DNA from: Cyclobacteriaceae bacterium
Lineage (GTDB): Bacteria; Bacteroidota; Bacteroidia; Cytophagales; Cyclobacteriaceae
Reading direction: 5' to 3'
Assembly (NCBI GenBank): GCA_028285445.1
Contig: JANQPQ010000003.1
Span: 97,377-161,376 of the forward strand
Length of the DNA: 64,000 nt
Every line of letters begins with the position of its first letter. Within the stretch, counting starts at the first letter, position 1. The notes under the pieces are model-generated. The model was not told where the DNA came from and made no database searches. It saw only the letters and a list, made by a program, of their open reading frames with translations. A program made the translations under genes and the position numbers. Shown here in pieces: positions 33,867 to 44,000 of this stretch.

Positions 33867-34922
33867 ATGAAATTGATCAAGCTAATCGATATCAACCTTA
33901 CTCACGAATACTTTGTCAACAGCAACTGTAAAACCCTCGATTTTGTACCCACAGGCAAAACCCGAATAATGGCTGAGAATCAAGGGTTGGTTTTTAGAAG
34001 AGATAGCAAGGGATTAAGTATATATGCTGAATCAGCCCAAGATAATCCGCAACAGGTCAATCCAGGGCTTGATCTCAATTTTCACCTTTGCTTCGAACTC
34101 TATGCCAATGATCCTCACTTCCTAAATTACACCAACCTTCCTCTTGATAGCAGCCCAGTCTACTATCTATCTAATCTTAATATAGCTGCGAAACAGAAAA
34201 TTGCCGCTGGCTATATTCAGGCAACTATGGCAAATCAGAATCAACTGCTACACAACGAGCAGGCAGTTTCAATAGCTGACCAAATCAAAATCAGGCCCCC
34301 TGTCTTCGATTTGCGAGTTGAACAGACTCCCATAGTGATTAACCATGCTTTATCAGGTAACAAATTGAAGGAGTTAACTGAGGGCGGGAATGCCCAAATT
34401 GATCTGAAACATTGGGGAGACGGATGGTACTCCATAGATAGCCCTGAAGGCAATGAAACTTTCTATGCGAGTTCTAACAAACTACTGGACAACGGAAAAC
34501 TGATAGGGATTGTGGAAATCTTTAATGACCCGGAGCTCGTTGACAACCCTTGCCTTTCAAATAATGGAGCGGCAAACCCCAGGATGTATCAAATAAATTT
34601 TGAAGGTAGAAGTACCTACTGGAAATATGTTGTAAAAAACAGCGGTAGGAAAGAATATAAGCAGCTGGATATAGTCATGGACGGAGGCACGACATTCCAG
34701 ACGACCGAAAACGAGGGGAATGATGGCTGGTTTAGCATCTCCAATGAACTGTTAGCCATGAAAGAGCGGGTGGAGAATTCTCCCAGCCTGGTAAATAGCG
34801 GTGAGGGAACAAATGGCAGTAAGGTGCTCATAGAAAAATTGCCTTCACCATCGGTGGATATAGTTAAGACCTCACCAGATGGTAAGGGATTGGTATCAGA
34901 AATGTTTGTAGACATTTCTTGA
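33867..34922 (+). CDS. eCIS-operon protein of unknown function with an internal repeat
   Basis: This 351-aa protein has no signal peptide. It is beta-rich. Two related segments can be seen: about 168-240 (GDGWYSIDSPEGNETFYASS, then GIVEIFNDPELVDN) and about 265-325 (NDGWFSISNELLAMKERVEN, then NSPSLVNSG), suggesting a duplicated domain. The N-terminal part (LDFVPTGKTRIMAENQGLVF) looks like a separate beta domain. It is not recognised as a canonical Afp/PVC component. Its place between the cap gene and the sheath gene suggests a structural or assembly role, for example at the distal end. Confidence 0.75.
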   Translation: MKLIKLIDINLTHEYFVNSNCKTLDFVPTGKTRIMAENQGLVFRRDSKGLSIYAESAQDNPQQVNPGLDLNFHLCFELYANDPHFLNYTNLPLDSSPVYYLSNLNIAAKQKIAAGYIQATMANQNQLLHNEQAVSIADQIKIRPPVFDLRVEQTPIVINHALSGNKLKELTEGGNAQIDLKHWGDGWYSIDSPEGNETFYASSNKLLDNGKLIGIVEIFNDPELVDNPCLSNNGAANPRMYQINFEGRSTYWKYVVKNSGRKEYKQLDIVMDGGTTFQTTENEGNDGWFSISNELLAMKERVENSPSLVNSGEGTNGSKVLIEKLPSPSVDIVKTSPDGKGLVSEMFVDIS

Positions 34923-34975
34923 TCCTAACAAAGAACCAATTATGAATTACTCAATAACACTTTAAAACCTTAAGT

Positions 34976-36613
34976 ATGGCTCAAATGAAAACCCCTGGCG
35001 TTTACATAGTTGAAAAGAACGCCTTCCCGAATTCGGTGGTGGAAGTACCAACCGCAATTCCGGCCTTTATTGGCTACACCGAAAAACATGATAACAATGG
35101 GCAATCGCTGCTCGACAAACCAACCAGAATTGGCTCTTTTGCTGATTACATGAGATTCTTTGGCAGTGGCCCAGAGCCAAAGTTTACCATTGGCACCACA
35201 GCATCTACCGACACGGCTAACCCTGATGATGGAGAGTTCAAAGTAGGTGCTGATTCCTACTACTTCAACCAAAGTACTCCTAAGTTCTACTTGTACAACT
35301 GTATCAGGCTATTCTACCAAAATGGCGGCGGCCCCTGCTACATAGTTAGTGTGGGAGACTATTCTGCCACTGAAATAGAAGCGGCTAAACTAGATGGCAC
35401 CGATGCAGATATAAAAGGACTACAGACTTTAGTGAAAGAACAAGAGCCAACCATGGTGGTAATTCCAGACGCTTGTGGCGTTGCTGACAATGATCAGTTC
35501 GGCCAAATTGTTGGGCAAGTGCTAGATCATTGTGGCAACCAGATGAAAAGCCGTTTTGGCATCTTCGATGTATTTGATGGTTATCGGGAAAGAACTTACG
35601 ATAAAGACACCGACGTTATAATGAAGTTCCGGGACATAGGAATTAACTACAGAGATTTTGGCGCTGCCTATTATCCCTGGGTTAATACCACGGTTGTACA
35701 AGACAAGGAGATTGATCCGTTAAACTTCGTTGATTCCCTTGCAGATACAATCACGACAATACTAACCAATGAGCTGGCAGGAGAAGACCCTGGCGATGAC
35801 GCAAAGAAGAAGGAGAAGCAAGACCAGATGAAAGCCAAGATTGGTGAGTTGAATAGCAAAGTTCAGGAATATATTGCAGCCAAAGCAAAAGTTGATGATA
35901 CTAGTCAGCCAACAACAGCTGCAGATATGCAGGCATACATGGATCTGGAAAGTGAAGTGTTTACCCTGCACAAGACTTTTATTACCCTAAGCCCTGCTTA
36001 CAATACCATGATTGGTGCCATACTGGATTATGTCAACACACTGCCACCGAGTGCAGCAATGGCTGGAATCTATAGTGCCACTGACAACAATCGGGGTGTT
36101 TGGAAAGCACCAGCAAACGTTGCGGTTCTTTCTGCTCCTTCGCCATCAGTTAATATTACACATGACGACCAGGAGGATCTCAATGTTGATCTAAACGGAA
36201 AGTCAATCAATGCCATTCGGTCATTTATTGGTGAAGGAACTTTGGTATGGGGAGCCAGAACTCTGGATGGTAATAGCCAGGATTGGCGCTATGTTAACGT
36301 AAGACGTACGATGATCTTCCTGGAGCAGTCTATTAAAATTGCCGCTAAAGCATACGTGTTTGAGCCAAACGATGCTAAAACGTGGACTACCATGAAGAGT
36401 ATGCTGGATAACTTCCTGACAAATCAGTGGAAGGCTGGCGCTCTTGTTGGTGCTGTACCGGCGGATGCTTTTTTAGTTCAGGTGGGCCTTGGTACAACAA
36501 TGACCGCTAACGACATTCTTGACGGCATAATGAGAATTACAGTGTTGGTGGCGGTTTCAAGGCCAGCAGAATTCATTGAGATTACCTTCCAGCAACAAAT
36601 GCAGAAATCGTAA
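34976..36613 (+). CDS. eCIS contractile sheath protein (Afp2/3/4-like)
   Basis: This 545-aa protein is a phage-tail-sheath family member. The N-terminus KTPGVYIVEKNAFPNSVVEV and TAIPAFIGYTEK is typical. The conserved C-terminal core includes GTLVWGARTLDG, WRYVNVRRTMIFLEQSIK, and QWKAGALVGAVPADAFLVQVG. The sheath surrounds the inner tube and contracts to drive it through a target envelope. A Lys-, Glu-rich helical insert (about 258-320) is larger than in many sheaths and probably lies on the outer surface. Afp carries three sheath genes; only one is seen here. Confidence 0.96.
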   Translation: MAQMKTPGVYIVEKNAFPNSVVEVPTAIPAFIGYTEKHDNNGQSLLDKPTRIGSFADYMRFFGSGPEPKFTIGTTASTDTANPDDGEFKVGADSYYFNQSTPKFYLYNCIRLFYQNGGGPCYIVSVGDYSATEIEAAKLDGTDADIKGLQTLVKEQEPTMVVIPDACGVADNDQFGQIVGQVLDHCGNQMKSRFGIFDVFDGYRERTYDKDTDVIMKFRDIGINYRDFGAAYYPWVNTTVVQDKEIDPLNFVDSLADTITTILTNELAGEDPGDDAKKKEKQDQMKAKIGELNSKVQEYIAAKAKVDDTSQPTTAADMQAYMDLESEVFTLHKTFITLSPAYNTMIGAILDYVNTLPPSAAMAGIYSATDNNRGVWKAPANVAVLSAPSPSVNITHDDQEDLNVDLNGKSINAIRSFIGEGTLVWGARTLDGNSQDWRYVNVRRTMIFLEQSIKIAAKAYVFEPNDAKTWTTMKSMLDNFLTNQWKAGALVGAVPADAFLVQVGLGTTMTANDILDGIMRITVLVAVSRPAEFIEITFQQQMQKS

Positions 36614-36660
36614 TCCTTACTCAGATTTAAAAAATTGTAAAACTATAAACTAATAATATC

Positions 36661-37119
36661 ATGGCAGATGATGGATCAGCGCAATCGACCTCAGTATGGC
36701 CATTGCCTAAATTTCACTTTGAAGTAAAATGGGATTCAGATGTACTTTCTTTTCAGGAAGTCTCCGGACTGGATACTGAAGCCCAACCAATAGAATATCG
36801 CAGCGGCGATAACCCTGTATTTTCAACCATAAAGATGCCTGGCATCCAGAAGTTTGGAAATATCACCATGAAAAAGGGTGTATTCAAATCAGACAACAAG
36901 TTCTGGGATTGGTATTCTCAGATTAAGATGAACACTATCAAGCGTATAGCAGTTACCATTAGCTTGTTGGATGAAGCGGGCTCACCAACAATGGTTTGGA
37001 CCTTGGCCAATGCATGGCCCACCAAAATTACCGGTACCGATCTAAAATCGGACGGTAATGAGGTTGCCATTGAGACTATTGAAATTGCCCACGAGGGCCT
37101 TACCATAGCAAACGGATAA
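36661..37119 (+). CDS. eCIS inner tube protein 1 (Hcp/gp19-like, Afp1/5-like)
   Basis: This 152-aa protein matches the phage-tail-tube/gp19 family: PLPKFHFEVKWDSDVLSFQE, VSGLDTEAQPIEYRSGDNPVF, MKKGVFKSDNKFWDWYSQI and WTLANAWPTKITGTDLKSD. These rings stack to form the inner tube. It is followed after 1 bp by a second, related tube gene, so the two are tandem paralogues. The VSGLD and AWP motifs align in both. Confidence 0.95.
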   Translation: MADDGSAQSTSVWPLPKFHFEVKWDSDVLSFQEVSGLDTEAQPIEYRSGDNPVFSTIKMPGIQKFGNITMKKGVFKSDNKFWDWYSQIKMNTIKRIAVTISLLDEAGSPTMVWTLANAWPTKITGTDLKSDGNEVAIETIEIAHEGLTIANG

Positions 37120-37120
37120 T

Positions 37121-37621
37121 ATGTCCATTGGCTCAACAATGAAAGCACTGGGAGGTAATCTCTTTAATGATGATTACCCCCCGGTTGCCTTTCACTTTAA
37201 GGTTATTTTCGGAATAACCGGCGTGGGGGGCAAATTGGATAGTAGCTTTAAGGAAGTGTCAGGCATTTCAACCAAGTTTGAAACTGAAACTGTGGAAGAA
37301 GGTGGTGAGAATCGCTACGTGCATACTTTGCCGACTTATCTCAAAAAAGAAAACCTGGTGTTGAAGAGAGGCATTTCTGCGATTACATCGCCCTTGGTAA
37401 TCTGGTGTAAGCAAACAATGGAAGCCGACCTGGCTTTGCCCATATTGCCCCAGCCAATAATCATATACCTGATGGATGAAAAAGGGCTTCCGCTTCGTGG
37501 ATGGAGCTTCGCCAACGCCTGGCCAGTTTCTTGGGATGTTGAAGGATTTGATGCCCAAAAAAATGAGGTGGCAATTGAGAAAATTGAGTTGTCATATACC
37601 TATTCCAACCGGTTGATGTAG
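37121..37621 (+). CDS. eCIS inner tube protein 2 (Afp5-like)
   Basis: This 166-aa protein is paralogous to the upstream tube protein: VAFHFKVIFGITG, FKEVSGISTKFETETVEEGG, LKRGISAITSPLVIWCKQTM and WSFANAWPVSWDVEGFDAQK. In Afp and PVC one tube paralogue makes most of the tube and another forms the ring next to the baseplate. The longer loops here fit that adaptor role (inference). Confidence 0.93.
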   Translation: MSIGSTMKALGGNLFNDDYPPVAFHFKVIFGITGVGGKLDSSFKEVSGISTKFETETVEEGGENRYVHTLPTYLKKENLVLKRGISAITSPLVIWCKQTMEADLALPILPQPIIIYLMDEKGLPLRGWSFANAWPVSWDVEGFDAQKNEVAIEKIELSYTYSNRLM

Positions 37622-37704
37622 ACATTGTATAACATAAACAGCTTAAGATAAACTGCTGGGCCCCTACCCGGCAGTTGTTGACTAAGAGCAAAAAAGAAAG
37701 TGTA

Positions 37705-37860
37705 ATGCCAATAGAAATAAGAGAACTAGTAATCAGAACCGAGGTGGTAGAAGGCCAACAAAAAGAAGTTGAAATAGACAAGAAAGCTATAGTTGAAGAG
37801 GTAACAGAGAAGTGTATCAGTCAACTGAAGATGCTTCTGGCTCAGGAAGTAGAAAGATAA
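37705..37860 (+). CDS. DUF5908-like small eCIS protein
   Basis: The protein is 51 aa from ATG 37705 (MPIEIRELVIRTEVVEG). The longer in-frame start at 37675 would add ten Lys-rich residues that look like untranslated leader. The family is a short beta hairpin plus a C-terminal amphipathic helix (EEVTEKCISQLKMLL) regularly encoded between tube and LysM genes in Bacteroidota eCIS loci. Its exact role is unknown; a chaperone or adaptor for a neighbour is possible. Confidence 0.75.
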   Translation: MPIEIRELVIRTEVVEGQQKEVEIDKKAIVEEVTEKCISQLKMLLAQEVER

Positions 37861-37864
37861 CAGT

Positions 37865-38548
37865 ATGGCTCTTTCCACAGGATTACTTACTAAGCTAGAA
37901 ATTCAGGCATTCAGTGATGAGGACTATCAGTCTGAAGGAGACACGTTCAAGGTGCAAATCAATCCCAAATCGATTTCTTTGAACGATACCATGGAGTACT
38001 ATGACCAAAAGCCTCCTGGTGTCAATGGAAGTTCACCTCGGTTTAAGGCTATTGGGCCGCAATGCTTAAAGATTGATTTTGTACTTGATGGTACCGGCGT
38101 TGTTTCACTACCTGTTGCTCCTCTTGGTAAAAGTGTTAAGAAACAAATCACTGAACTCAAAAACGTGGTTTCTTACAGTGGTAAGGAACATGAACCGTTT
38201 TTTCTGCAAGTAAGATGGGGCGACAATATCAAATTCAATGGTAGGCTTAAAACAATGAATGTAGAATACACTTTGTTCAAGCCTAGCGGAGATCCCCTTC
38301 GAGCTAAAGTGAACCTGGAGTTCTCCAGTTATAGCTCAGCGCAAACATTAGCGAAAATGGCGGACGACACCTCCCCAGACCTTACCCATATGATAACCGT
38401 CAAGGAAGGAGACACGCTACCTTTACTCTGTTACAAAGTTTACAAGGATAGCTCATACTACGTTCAGGTTGCTGAAGTAAATGGGCTCGATAGCTTTACG
38501 AAACTGAAACCGGGTACCCGCTTAAGTTTTCCGCCCTTAACCAACTAA
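37865..38548 (+). CDS. eCIS baseplate LysM protein (Afp7/gp53-like)
   Basis: This 227-aa protein has an N-terminal domain with FKVQINPKSISLNDTMEY and a tail LysM (about 172-225, MITVKEGDTLPLLCYKVYKD, AEVNGLDSFTKLKPGTRLSF). Afp7/Pvc7 proteins of this form connect the tube-baseplate hub and hold the wedges around the spike. The LysM here is probably a structural module and not a peptidoglycan-binding unit, as in phage gp53. It is followed after 1 bp by the spike gene. Confidence 0.92.
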   Translation: MALSTGLLTKLEIQAFSDEDYQSEGDTFKVQINPKSISLNDTMEYYDQKPPGVNGSSPRFKAIGPQCLKIDFVLDGTGVVSLPVAPLGKSVKKQITELKNVVSYSGKEHEPFFLQVRWGDNIKFNGRLKTMNVEYTLFKPSGDPLRAKVNLEFSSYSSAQTLAKMADDTSPDLTHMITVKEGDTLPLLCYKVYKDSSYYVQVAEVNGLDSFTKLKPGTRLSFPPLTN

Positions 38549-38549
38549 C

Positions 38550-40337
38550 ATGGCAGCCCAATCTCCATTCAGAACTGACCTGGTAACCTTTGCTGTGAAA
38601 GTGAATGGTAGCGAAATAGACAAGAGCTATTTCGTCCAATCCATTTCCGTAACCAAAGCAGTGAACAAAATTCCAAGCGCTACCATAGAAATAGTTGACG
38701 GCTCAACCGCTGATGAAGACTTCCCCATCAGCAACAAAGATGATTTTGCACCAGGAGCTGAAATCGAAATCGAAGCGGGCTACCAATCGGAGAATACAGT
38801 TATTTTCAAAGGATTAGTGGTAAAGCATGGTATTAGGGCCTTGGGTGATTCCGGATCTTTCCTGGTGTTGGAATGTAGAGATGAGAGCGTAAAAATGACA
38901 GTTGGTCGTAAGAACGCCATCTATGTGGGCCAAAAAGATAGTGATATCATCGGAACTCTAATTGGAAGTTACTCCGGGCTTTCAAAGGAAATCTCTTCCA
39001 CCTCCTCCACCCAGGAAGAGCTTGTGCAATATTATTGCACAGATTGGGATTTTATGCTATTGCGAGCCGAAGCCAATGGCATGCTGGTAATTGCCGATGA
39101 CGGCAAAATTACTGTTGCCGCCCCGGAAACATCCGGTACAGCTTCAATTAGCCTGACTTATGGCAAGGACATCATCGATTTACAAGCAGAGATGGACGCC
39201 AGGACGCAATACAGCAGCGTGGAAGGAACCAGCTGGGATTTGAGCAATTTAGCCAACCAGCAAATATCTGCAAACTCCCCTTCGGTTAACTCTCAGGGGG
39301 ATATAGATAACAACACGTTGTCATCAGTAATTGGATTGGACAAGATGGCAATACAGTCTCCTGCCTCTCTTGTTAACGAGGAGTTGCAGGCGTGGGCCGA
39401 TGCCGAATTACAAAGATCATGGCTTTCGAAAATTCAGGGAGTGGTAAAGTTTAATGGGCATCCTGATGCAAAGCCGGGCATTATCATCGAAGCAAATGGC
39501 CTTGGCAATCGTTTCAACGGCTCGTTATATACCACCAGTGTTACTCACAACATCAAAGCCGGTGGTTGGACCACTACAGCCAAATTTGGCCTTTCTCCCA
39601 AATCGTTTTCCGAAAATCCCGACATAGCTGCCCCGGCCAACTCCGGGTTGCTTCCACCGATTAAAGGGCTTCACGTTGGCATCGTAAAGAAGCTAGATGG
39701 AGACCCTGAAGGACAATCGAGAATACAAATTTCTTTGCCGCTACTTCAAGATGATAAACAATCTGTTTGGGCCAGATTATCAAATTACTATGCAACTGCA
39801 GACGCCGGGGAAGTTTTCATTCCCGAAATTGGAGACGAAGTGCTGGTAGGTTTTATGAATGAAGATCCAAGATACCCAGTCGTTTTAGGGTCACTCTATA
39901 GCTCAGGGCAGGCTCCCCCCTATCCACTAACGGCGGAAAATTATACAAAAGCTATTGTCACAAAGGCAAAGCTGGAGATCAACTTTGATGATGAGAAGAA
40001 AGTTATTACAGTTAAGACCCCGGGGGGAAATTCTGTTGAGATCAACGATGATGCTAAATCGATAACACTGGCTGACCAAAATAGCAACACAGTAACATTG
40101 TCCGAAGATGGCATCACCCTTGACAGTGCCAAAGATGTATCGATTACGGCGAAGGGAAAAATTACCATAGATGCGTCCTCTGAACTTGCGATGTCAAGTA
40201 AGTCAGATATTACAGCGGATGGCACCAACATTACTGCCACCGCAAAAACGGCTTTTACCGGAAAAGGTAACGCATCTTCCGAAGTTTCATCCGGAGGCCA
40301 AACAACAGTTAAAGGTTCAATTGTAATGATAAATTAA
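38550..40337 (+). CDS. eCIS VgrG/gp27-gp5-like central spike (Afp8-like)
   Basis: This 595-aa protein has a gp27-like hub (about 1-360, VTFAVKVNGSEIDKSYFVQS), an OB-fold (about 370-455, GIVKKLDGDPEGQSRIQI and FIPEIGDEVLVGFMNEDP) and a C-terminal beta-helix needle (about 470-590) with hexad-like repeats such as GGNSVEINDDAKSITLADQN. The trimer forms the puncturing spike at the tube tip. No extra C-terminal enzymatic domain is fused, so any cargo would ride in the tube or on the PAAR tip. Confidence 0.95.
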   Translation: MAAQSPFRTDLVTFAVKVNGSEIDKSYFVQSISVTKAVNKIPSATIEIVDGSTADEDFPISNKDDFAPGAEIEIEAGYQSENTVIFKGLVVKHGIRALGDSGSFLVLECRDESVKMTVGRKNAIYVGQKDSDIIGTLIGSYSGLSKEISSTSSTQEELVQYYCTDWDFMLLRAEANGMLVIADDGKITVAAPETSGTASISLTYGKDIIDLQAEMDARTQYSSVEGTSWDLSNLANQQISANSPSVNSQGDIDNNTLSSVIGLDKMAIQSPASLVNEELQAWADAELQRSWLSKIQGVVKFNGHPDAKPGIIIEANGLGNRFNGSLYTTSVTHNIKAGGWTTTAKFGLSPKSFSENPDIAAPANSGLLPPIKGLHVGIVKKLDGDPEGQSRIQISLPLLQDDKQSVWARLSNYYATADAGEVFIPEIGDEVLVGFMNEDPRYPVVLGSLYSSGQAPPYPLTAENYTKAIVTKAKLEINFDDEKKVITVKTPGGNSVEINDDAKSITLADQNSNTVTLSEDGITLDSAKDVSITAKGKITIDASSELAMSSKSDITADGTNITATAKTAFTGKGNASSEVSSGGQTTVKGSIVMIN

Positions 40338-40339
40338 TT

Positions 40340-40639
40340 ATGCCAGCAGCAGCAAGAATTGGAGACATGCATACCTGTCCTATGCAAACACCAGCCGTTC
40401 CACCTATTCCTCATGTCGGTGGCCCTGTAAATGGTCCTTGTTCACCCAACGTGCTTATTGGCGGAATGCCCGCGGCCAAAGTTGGGGATATGCTCGTGTG
40501 CGTAGGGCCGCCTGACTCAATTGTAAAGGGCTCGGCAACGGTAATGATAAATAATACCCCAGCGGCCAGAATGGGCGATACCACCGCGCATGGTGGTAGT
40601 ATAGTAGTAGGTTTACCAACAGTAATGATAGGCGGATGA
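40340..40639 (+). CDS. PAAR-domain spike tip (Afp10-like)
   Basis: This 99-aa protein is a bare PAAR protein: MPAAARIGDMHTCPMQ, PCSPNVLIGGMPAAKVGDM, and NNTPAARMGDTTAHGGSIVV. His and Cys residues near 11, 13, 56 and 88 are candidate zinc ligands. It sharpens the VgrG needle. No extension is fused. It overlaps the gp25 gene by 4 nt (ATGA). Confidence 0.95.
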   Translation: MPAAARIGDMHTCPMQTPAVPPIPHVGGPVNGPCSPNVLIGGMPAAKVGDMLVCVGPPDSIVKGSATVMINNTPAARMGDTTAHGGSIVVGLPTVMIGG

Positions 40640-41070
40640 GCACGGACAAAACATTCTTAGGTACCGGATGGAGTTTTCCCCCACAATTTAACTTGCGAGC
40701 CGATGAAAATGCTGGAGAGCTGGGAGTAATGATGGTATCTGATGAAAAAGATATTGAGCAAAGTATTTTCATTTTGTTATCTACAGTTCGCGGAGAACGG
40801 GTTATGGTACCCGAATATGGATGCGGAATTAAGAAATTGGTATTCGAGCCCCTGGACGACGTGCTGGTAGGTAAAGTAAAGATTATGGTGGAACAGGCCA
40901 TACTCTTGTTCGAGCCTCGGGTGAAGTTGGAAGAAATTGATGTCACCTCTGAAGTAGTGCAGGGTGGTCGTACCAAATTGAACATTCATCTTCATTATAT
41001 AATTAAGAAGATAAACAACAGAGCCAACATGGTTTACCCTTTCTACTTACAGGAGGGTACTAATATTTAG
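40636..41070 (+). CDS. eCIS gp25-like baseplate wedge protein (Afp9-like)
   Basis: This 144-aa protein belongs to the GPW/gp25 family: FLGTGWSFPPQFNLR, EKDIEQSIFILLSTVRGERV and PEYGCGIKKLVFEPLDD. It includes the EPR-like FEPRVKLEEIDV, the conserved gp25 signature. It nucleates sheath polymerisation at the baseplate. Its start overlaps the PAAR gene stop; the next gene follows after 2 bp. Confidence 0.95.
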   Translation: MSTDKTFLGTGWSFPPQFNLRADENAGELGVMMVSDEKDIEQSIFILLSTVRGERVMVPEYGCGIKKLVFEPLDDVLVGKVKIMVEQAILLFEPRVKLEEIDVTSEVVQGGRTKLNIHLHYIIKKINNRANMVYPFYLQEGTNI

Positions 41071-41072
41071 GA

Positions 41073-44000
41073 ATGCAAACAGGCCAAGATCATAAGAACG
41101 CCTACGTTTCAGAAGGCACCAGCCAACGCCAAAGGTTGAGTGATGCCTTACTCCCTCATAACCTCCGGATTGAGGATCGTACTGAAAAAGACCTTATGCG
41201 ATTCATAGCAGCATTTGCTGAAGCCGTTAGCTATGGCGAAACTTCCTTGGAGCCAGTGGGTGTGAATTGGAACCAAATCTTAATGAGACACAAGCTGTTT
41301 GCCTTGGTGGCCATGAGTGCTGAAAACCTCAAGGAAACAGAAATTGAATTTAACAGATGGCATGACGCCATCCTTTACAATGAGCAATGGGAACCCAAAT
41401 TAACTGCGGTAGATGGCGCCATTGAATTGGTACTGGCAAATGTTATAAAACTGCAAAGCTCAGTCCAAACCTTAAGGAACTGGGGAGAGCATGGTTCAAA
41501 ACACCATGCTCTAATCACCCACCTGGAGAAGCTGACCGGCTGTTTAGATGAGGTGTTTTTGTACATGAGAAAAAGGCAAAAGCTCCTTCCGGATTGGGGC
41601 GGACCTAAAGCAGTTGAATTCGAAAGGAAGTTAGATCAATCAGTTTATCCTGTTGGACGCAAAGCGATTCCACGTGCTCTTGAATTGAAAGATTTTGAAG
41701 GCATTGTTGATCAATTTCACGGCAAACTGAAAAATGCCTTCCATGAATTATCTCTAGCCATGCGCATTGTGGCAAAGATAGGTAAGAAGGGATTTGACCA
41801 GGAATTAGAGTCAAAGACAATCCCTCCCCAAATTGGCTTATTGTATACTTTCCTGCAACTGTACGACTATCCCAAACAACAGCTCAATAAGCTGGCAGAA
41901 AAGCATCTCTTACACTATTACCAGGGAATACTCAGGCAACAACCAAAACCCGCCACTCCAGATAAGGCTTTCCTTTCATTTCAACTAGCCCCCGAAGTTC
42001 AATTGCATCGGATACCAAAATCTACTCGCTTCGTTGCCACTACCAACTCCGGGGACAAGATCTACTACAAGACACTCGAAGAGTTAGTTCTTAATCCCAT
42101 TTCAATCTTTGCGCTAAGGTCTGAATTTGTTGCACGAAATGCACTGGTACACAGTGGTAGTAAGAGTTTTATTACGGGTATTTTCTCTTCAAAGAATCTA
42201 TTCGAAGAGGATGTGCAGTCTCACCAATTAGAGAACCTACCCCTCATGGGCTCAGACCAATTTTTACAAGGAGAATCGAACATGACCCCTGCAGATATTG
42301 GCTTCACCATCTCAAGCCCTGAGCTTTACCTGGAGGAAGGGAAAAGAAAAATAATCCTGGAGCTGTCGTTTACTGAAACGTCATTCTCCCACTTCCTGAG
42401 GTTACTTGAAGAATCTGATTACCGTCTCAACACTAGCCTGGACCTTGATACGAAATTCCACGACATATTCAGCCAGGCTTTTAGCATAACCTATACTGGC
42501 CCGGAAAAATGGCAGCAACTGCCGGCTTATAATCCACAGCTACAGTTGAACAGCAACTCAATTATTTTTCACCTGCACCTTGATCCCAACGATCCTCCTC
42601 TGACTGCCTACGACAATAACGTCCACGGCGCACCGGGCTCAACGCTAAGCACGCAATGGCCAGTGCTAAAAGTAGGCTTCAATCAAAATAACATTATATA
42701 CCCTTATTCTTTCCTGGACAGGTTGCAAATAGAAAGTATTACTCTGGAAACAGAAGTGGAAGAGCTTCGTAAGATAGAGCTTTACAATCAACTTGGTCAG
42801 ATTAGTGCAGATAAGCCGTTCCAGCCTTTCGGAGTAATTCCACAAATAGGATCATACCTGGCCATTGGATCGGCGGAACTGCAACCTAAAAGCATCACTT
42901 CCCTGGATATCACAATCAATTGGTCAGGATTACCTGTCGGTCCTGGCGGGTTTGAAGACTATTATGAAGGATACCAGGCGAGCCCGAATCATCTTGATTT
43001 CAAACTAGCCATATTGGCACTTAAGGATGCCAGCTGGGTTAAGTCCAATAGTGAAGCCAATACGAACTTGTACCAAGATGGACCTGATGGCGGCCAACAA
43101 GCAGTACAGGATCATACCACTATAGCAATCAGTGATTTTAGAAAATATCAACTTAAGCCTAAGGCTAATCTACCAGAGCAATTGGTGCTAGATCAGGAAA
43201 CACGCGATGGATTTATCAAGTTGGAATTGGCGGCTCCGGCTAAGGCCTTCCTGCACGACAGTTACTCCCAAACCTTGTCGGATGTAATTCTAAAGAATGC
43301 AAAAATGAAAGATGGCAGTTCCCCCCTGCCTACGCCAAACCCTCCTTTTGTTCCAACTGCACAATCGGTAACTATAAGCTACCGATCTCAAATCAGGATC
43401 GATGCACAACCCCATAATAGTATAACAGACAACAAGCACTTCAAATTCTTTCGCCTGCTAAGTTTCGGCTTCCAGGAACTTATTACCAACTCCACAATTG
43501 ACCGTCCCTATCTTTTGCCTCTATACGGAGATGAAGGCAATTTATACATAGGTTTGAAGGATGTGAGGCCTCCGCAAGTACTTTCCTTGCTATTTAAGTT
43601 TGCTGAAAAGGCTTTTATTGAAGGAAGAGCGAAAGAGAGAGTAGATATAAAGTGGTATTACTTAACGGAGTCTGATTGGCGTAGTGTCCCGGCAAAAAAT
43701 ATACTCAGTGATTCTACTAGTGAGTTTACCGAATCAGGCATAGTGAAGCTTATCATTCCGGAGGATATCTACTCAAACTCACAGGCTATGGACCAGCCAC
43801 TTTATTGGCTACGCGTAACGGCCAAGACAAATGCCAATCAGATTAGCAAAGTAATTGGGATTGAAACTCAGGCTGTAGCCGTGGAATGGGAGCCTGAAGC
43901 CAGCTCCTCAGACCATCTGAGTCAGCCGTTACCTGAGGAGTCAATTGTTAGCAGTAATGACCATATTCCAGAAATAGCTGCTGTGAGCCAGCCGCTACAA

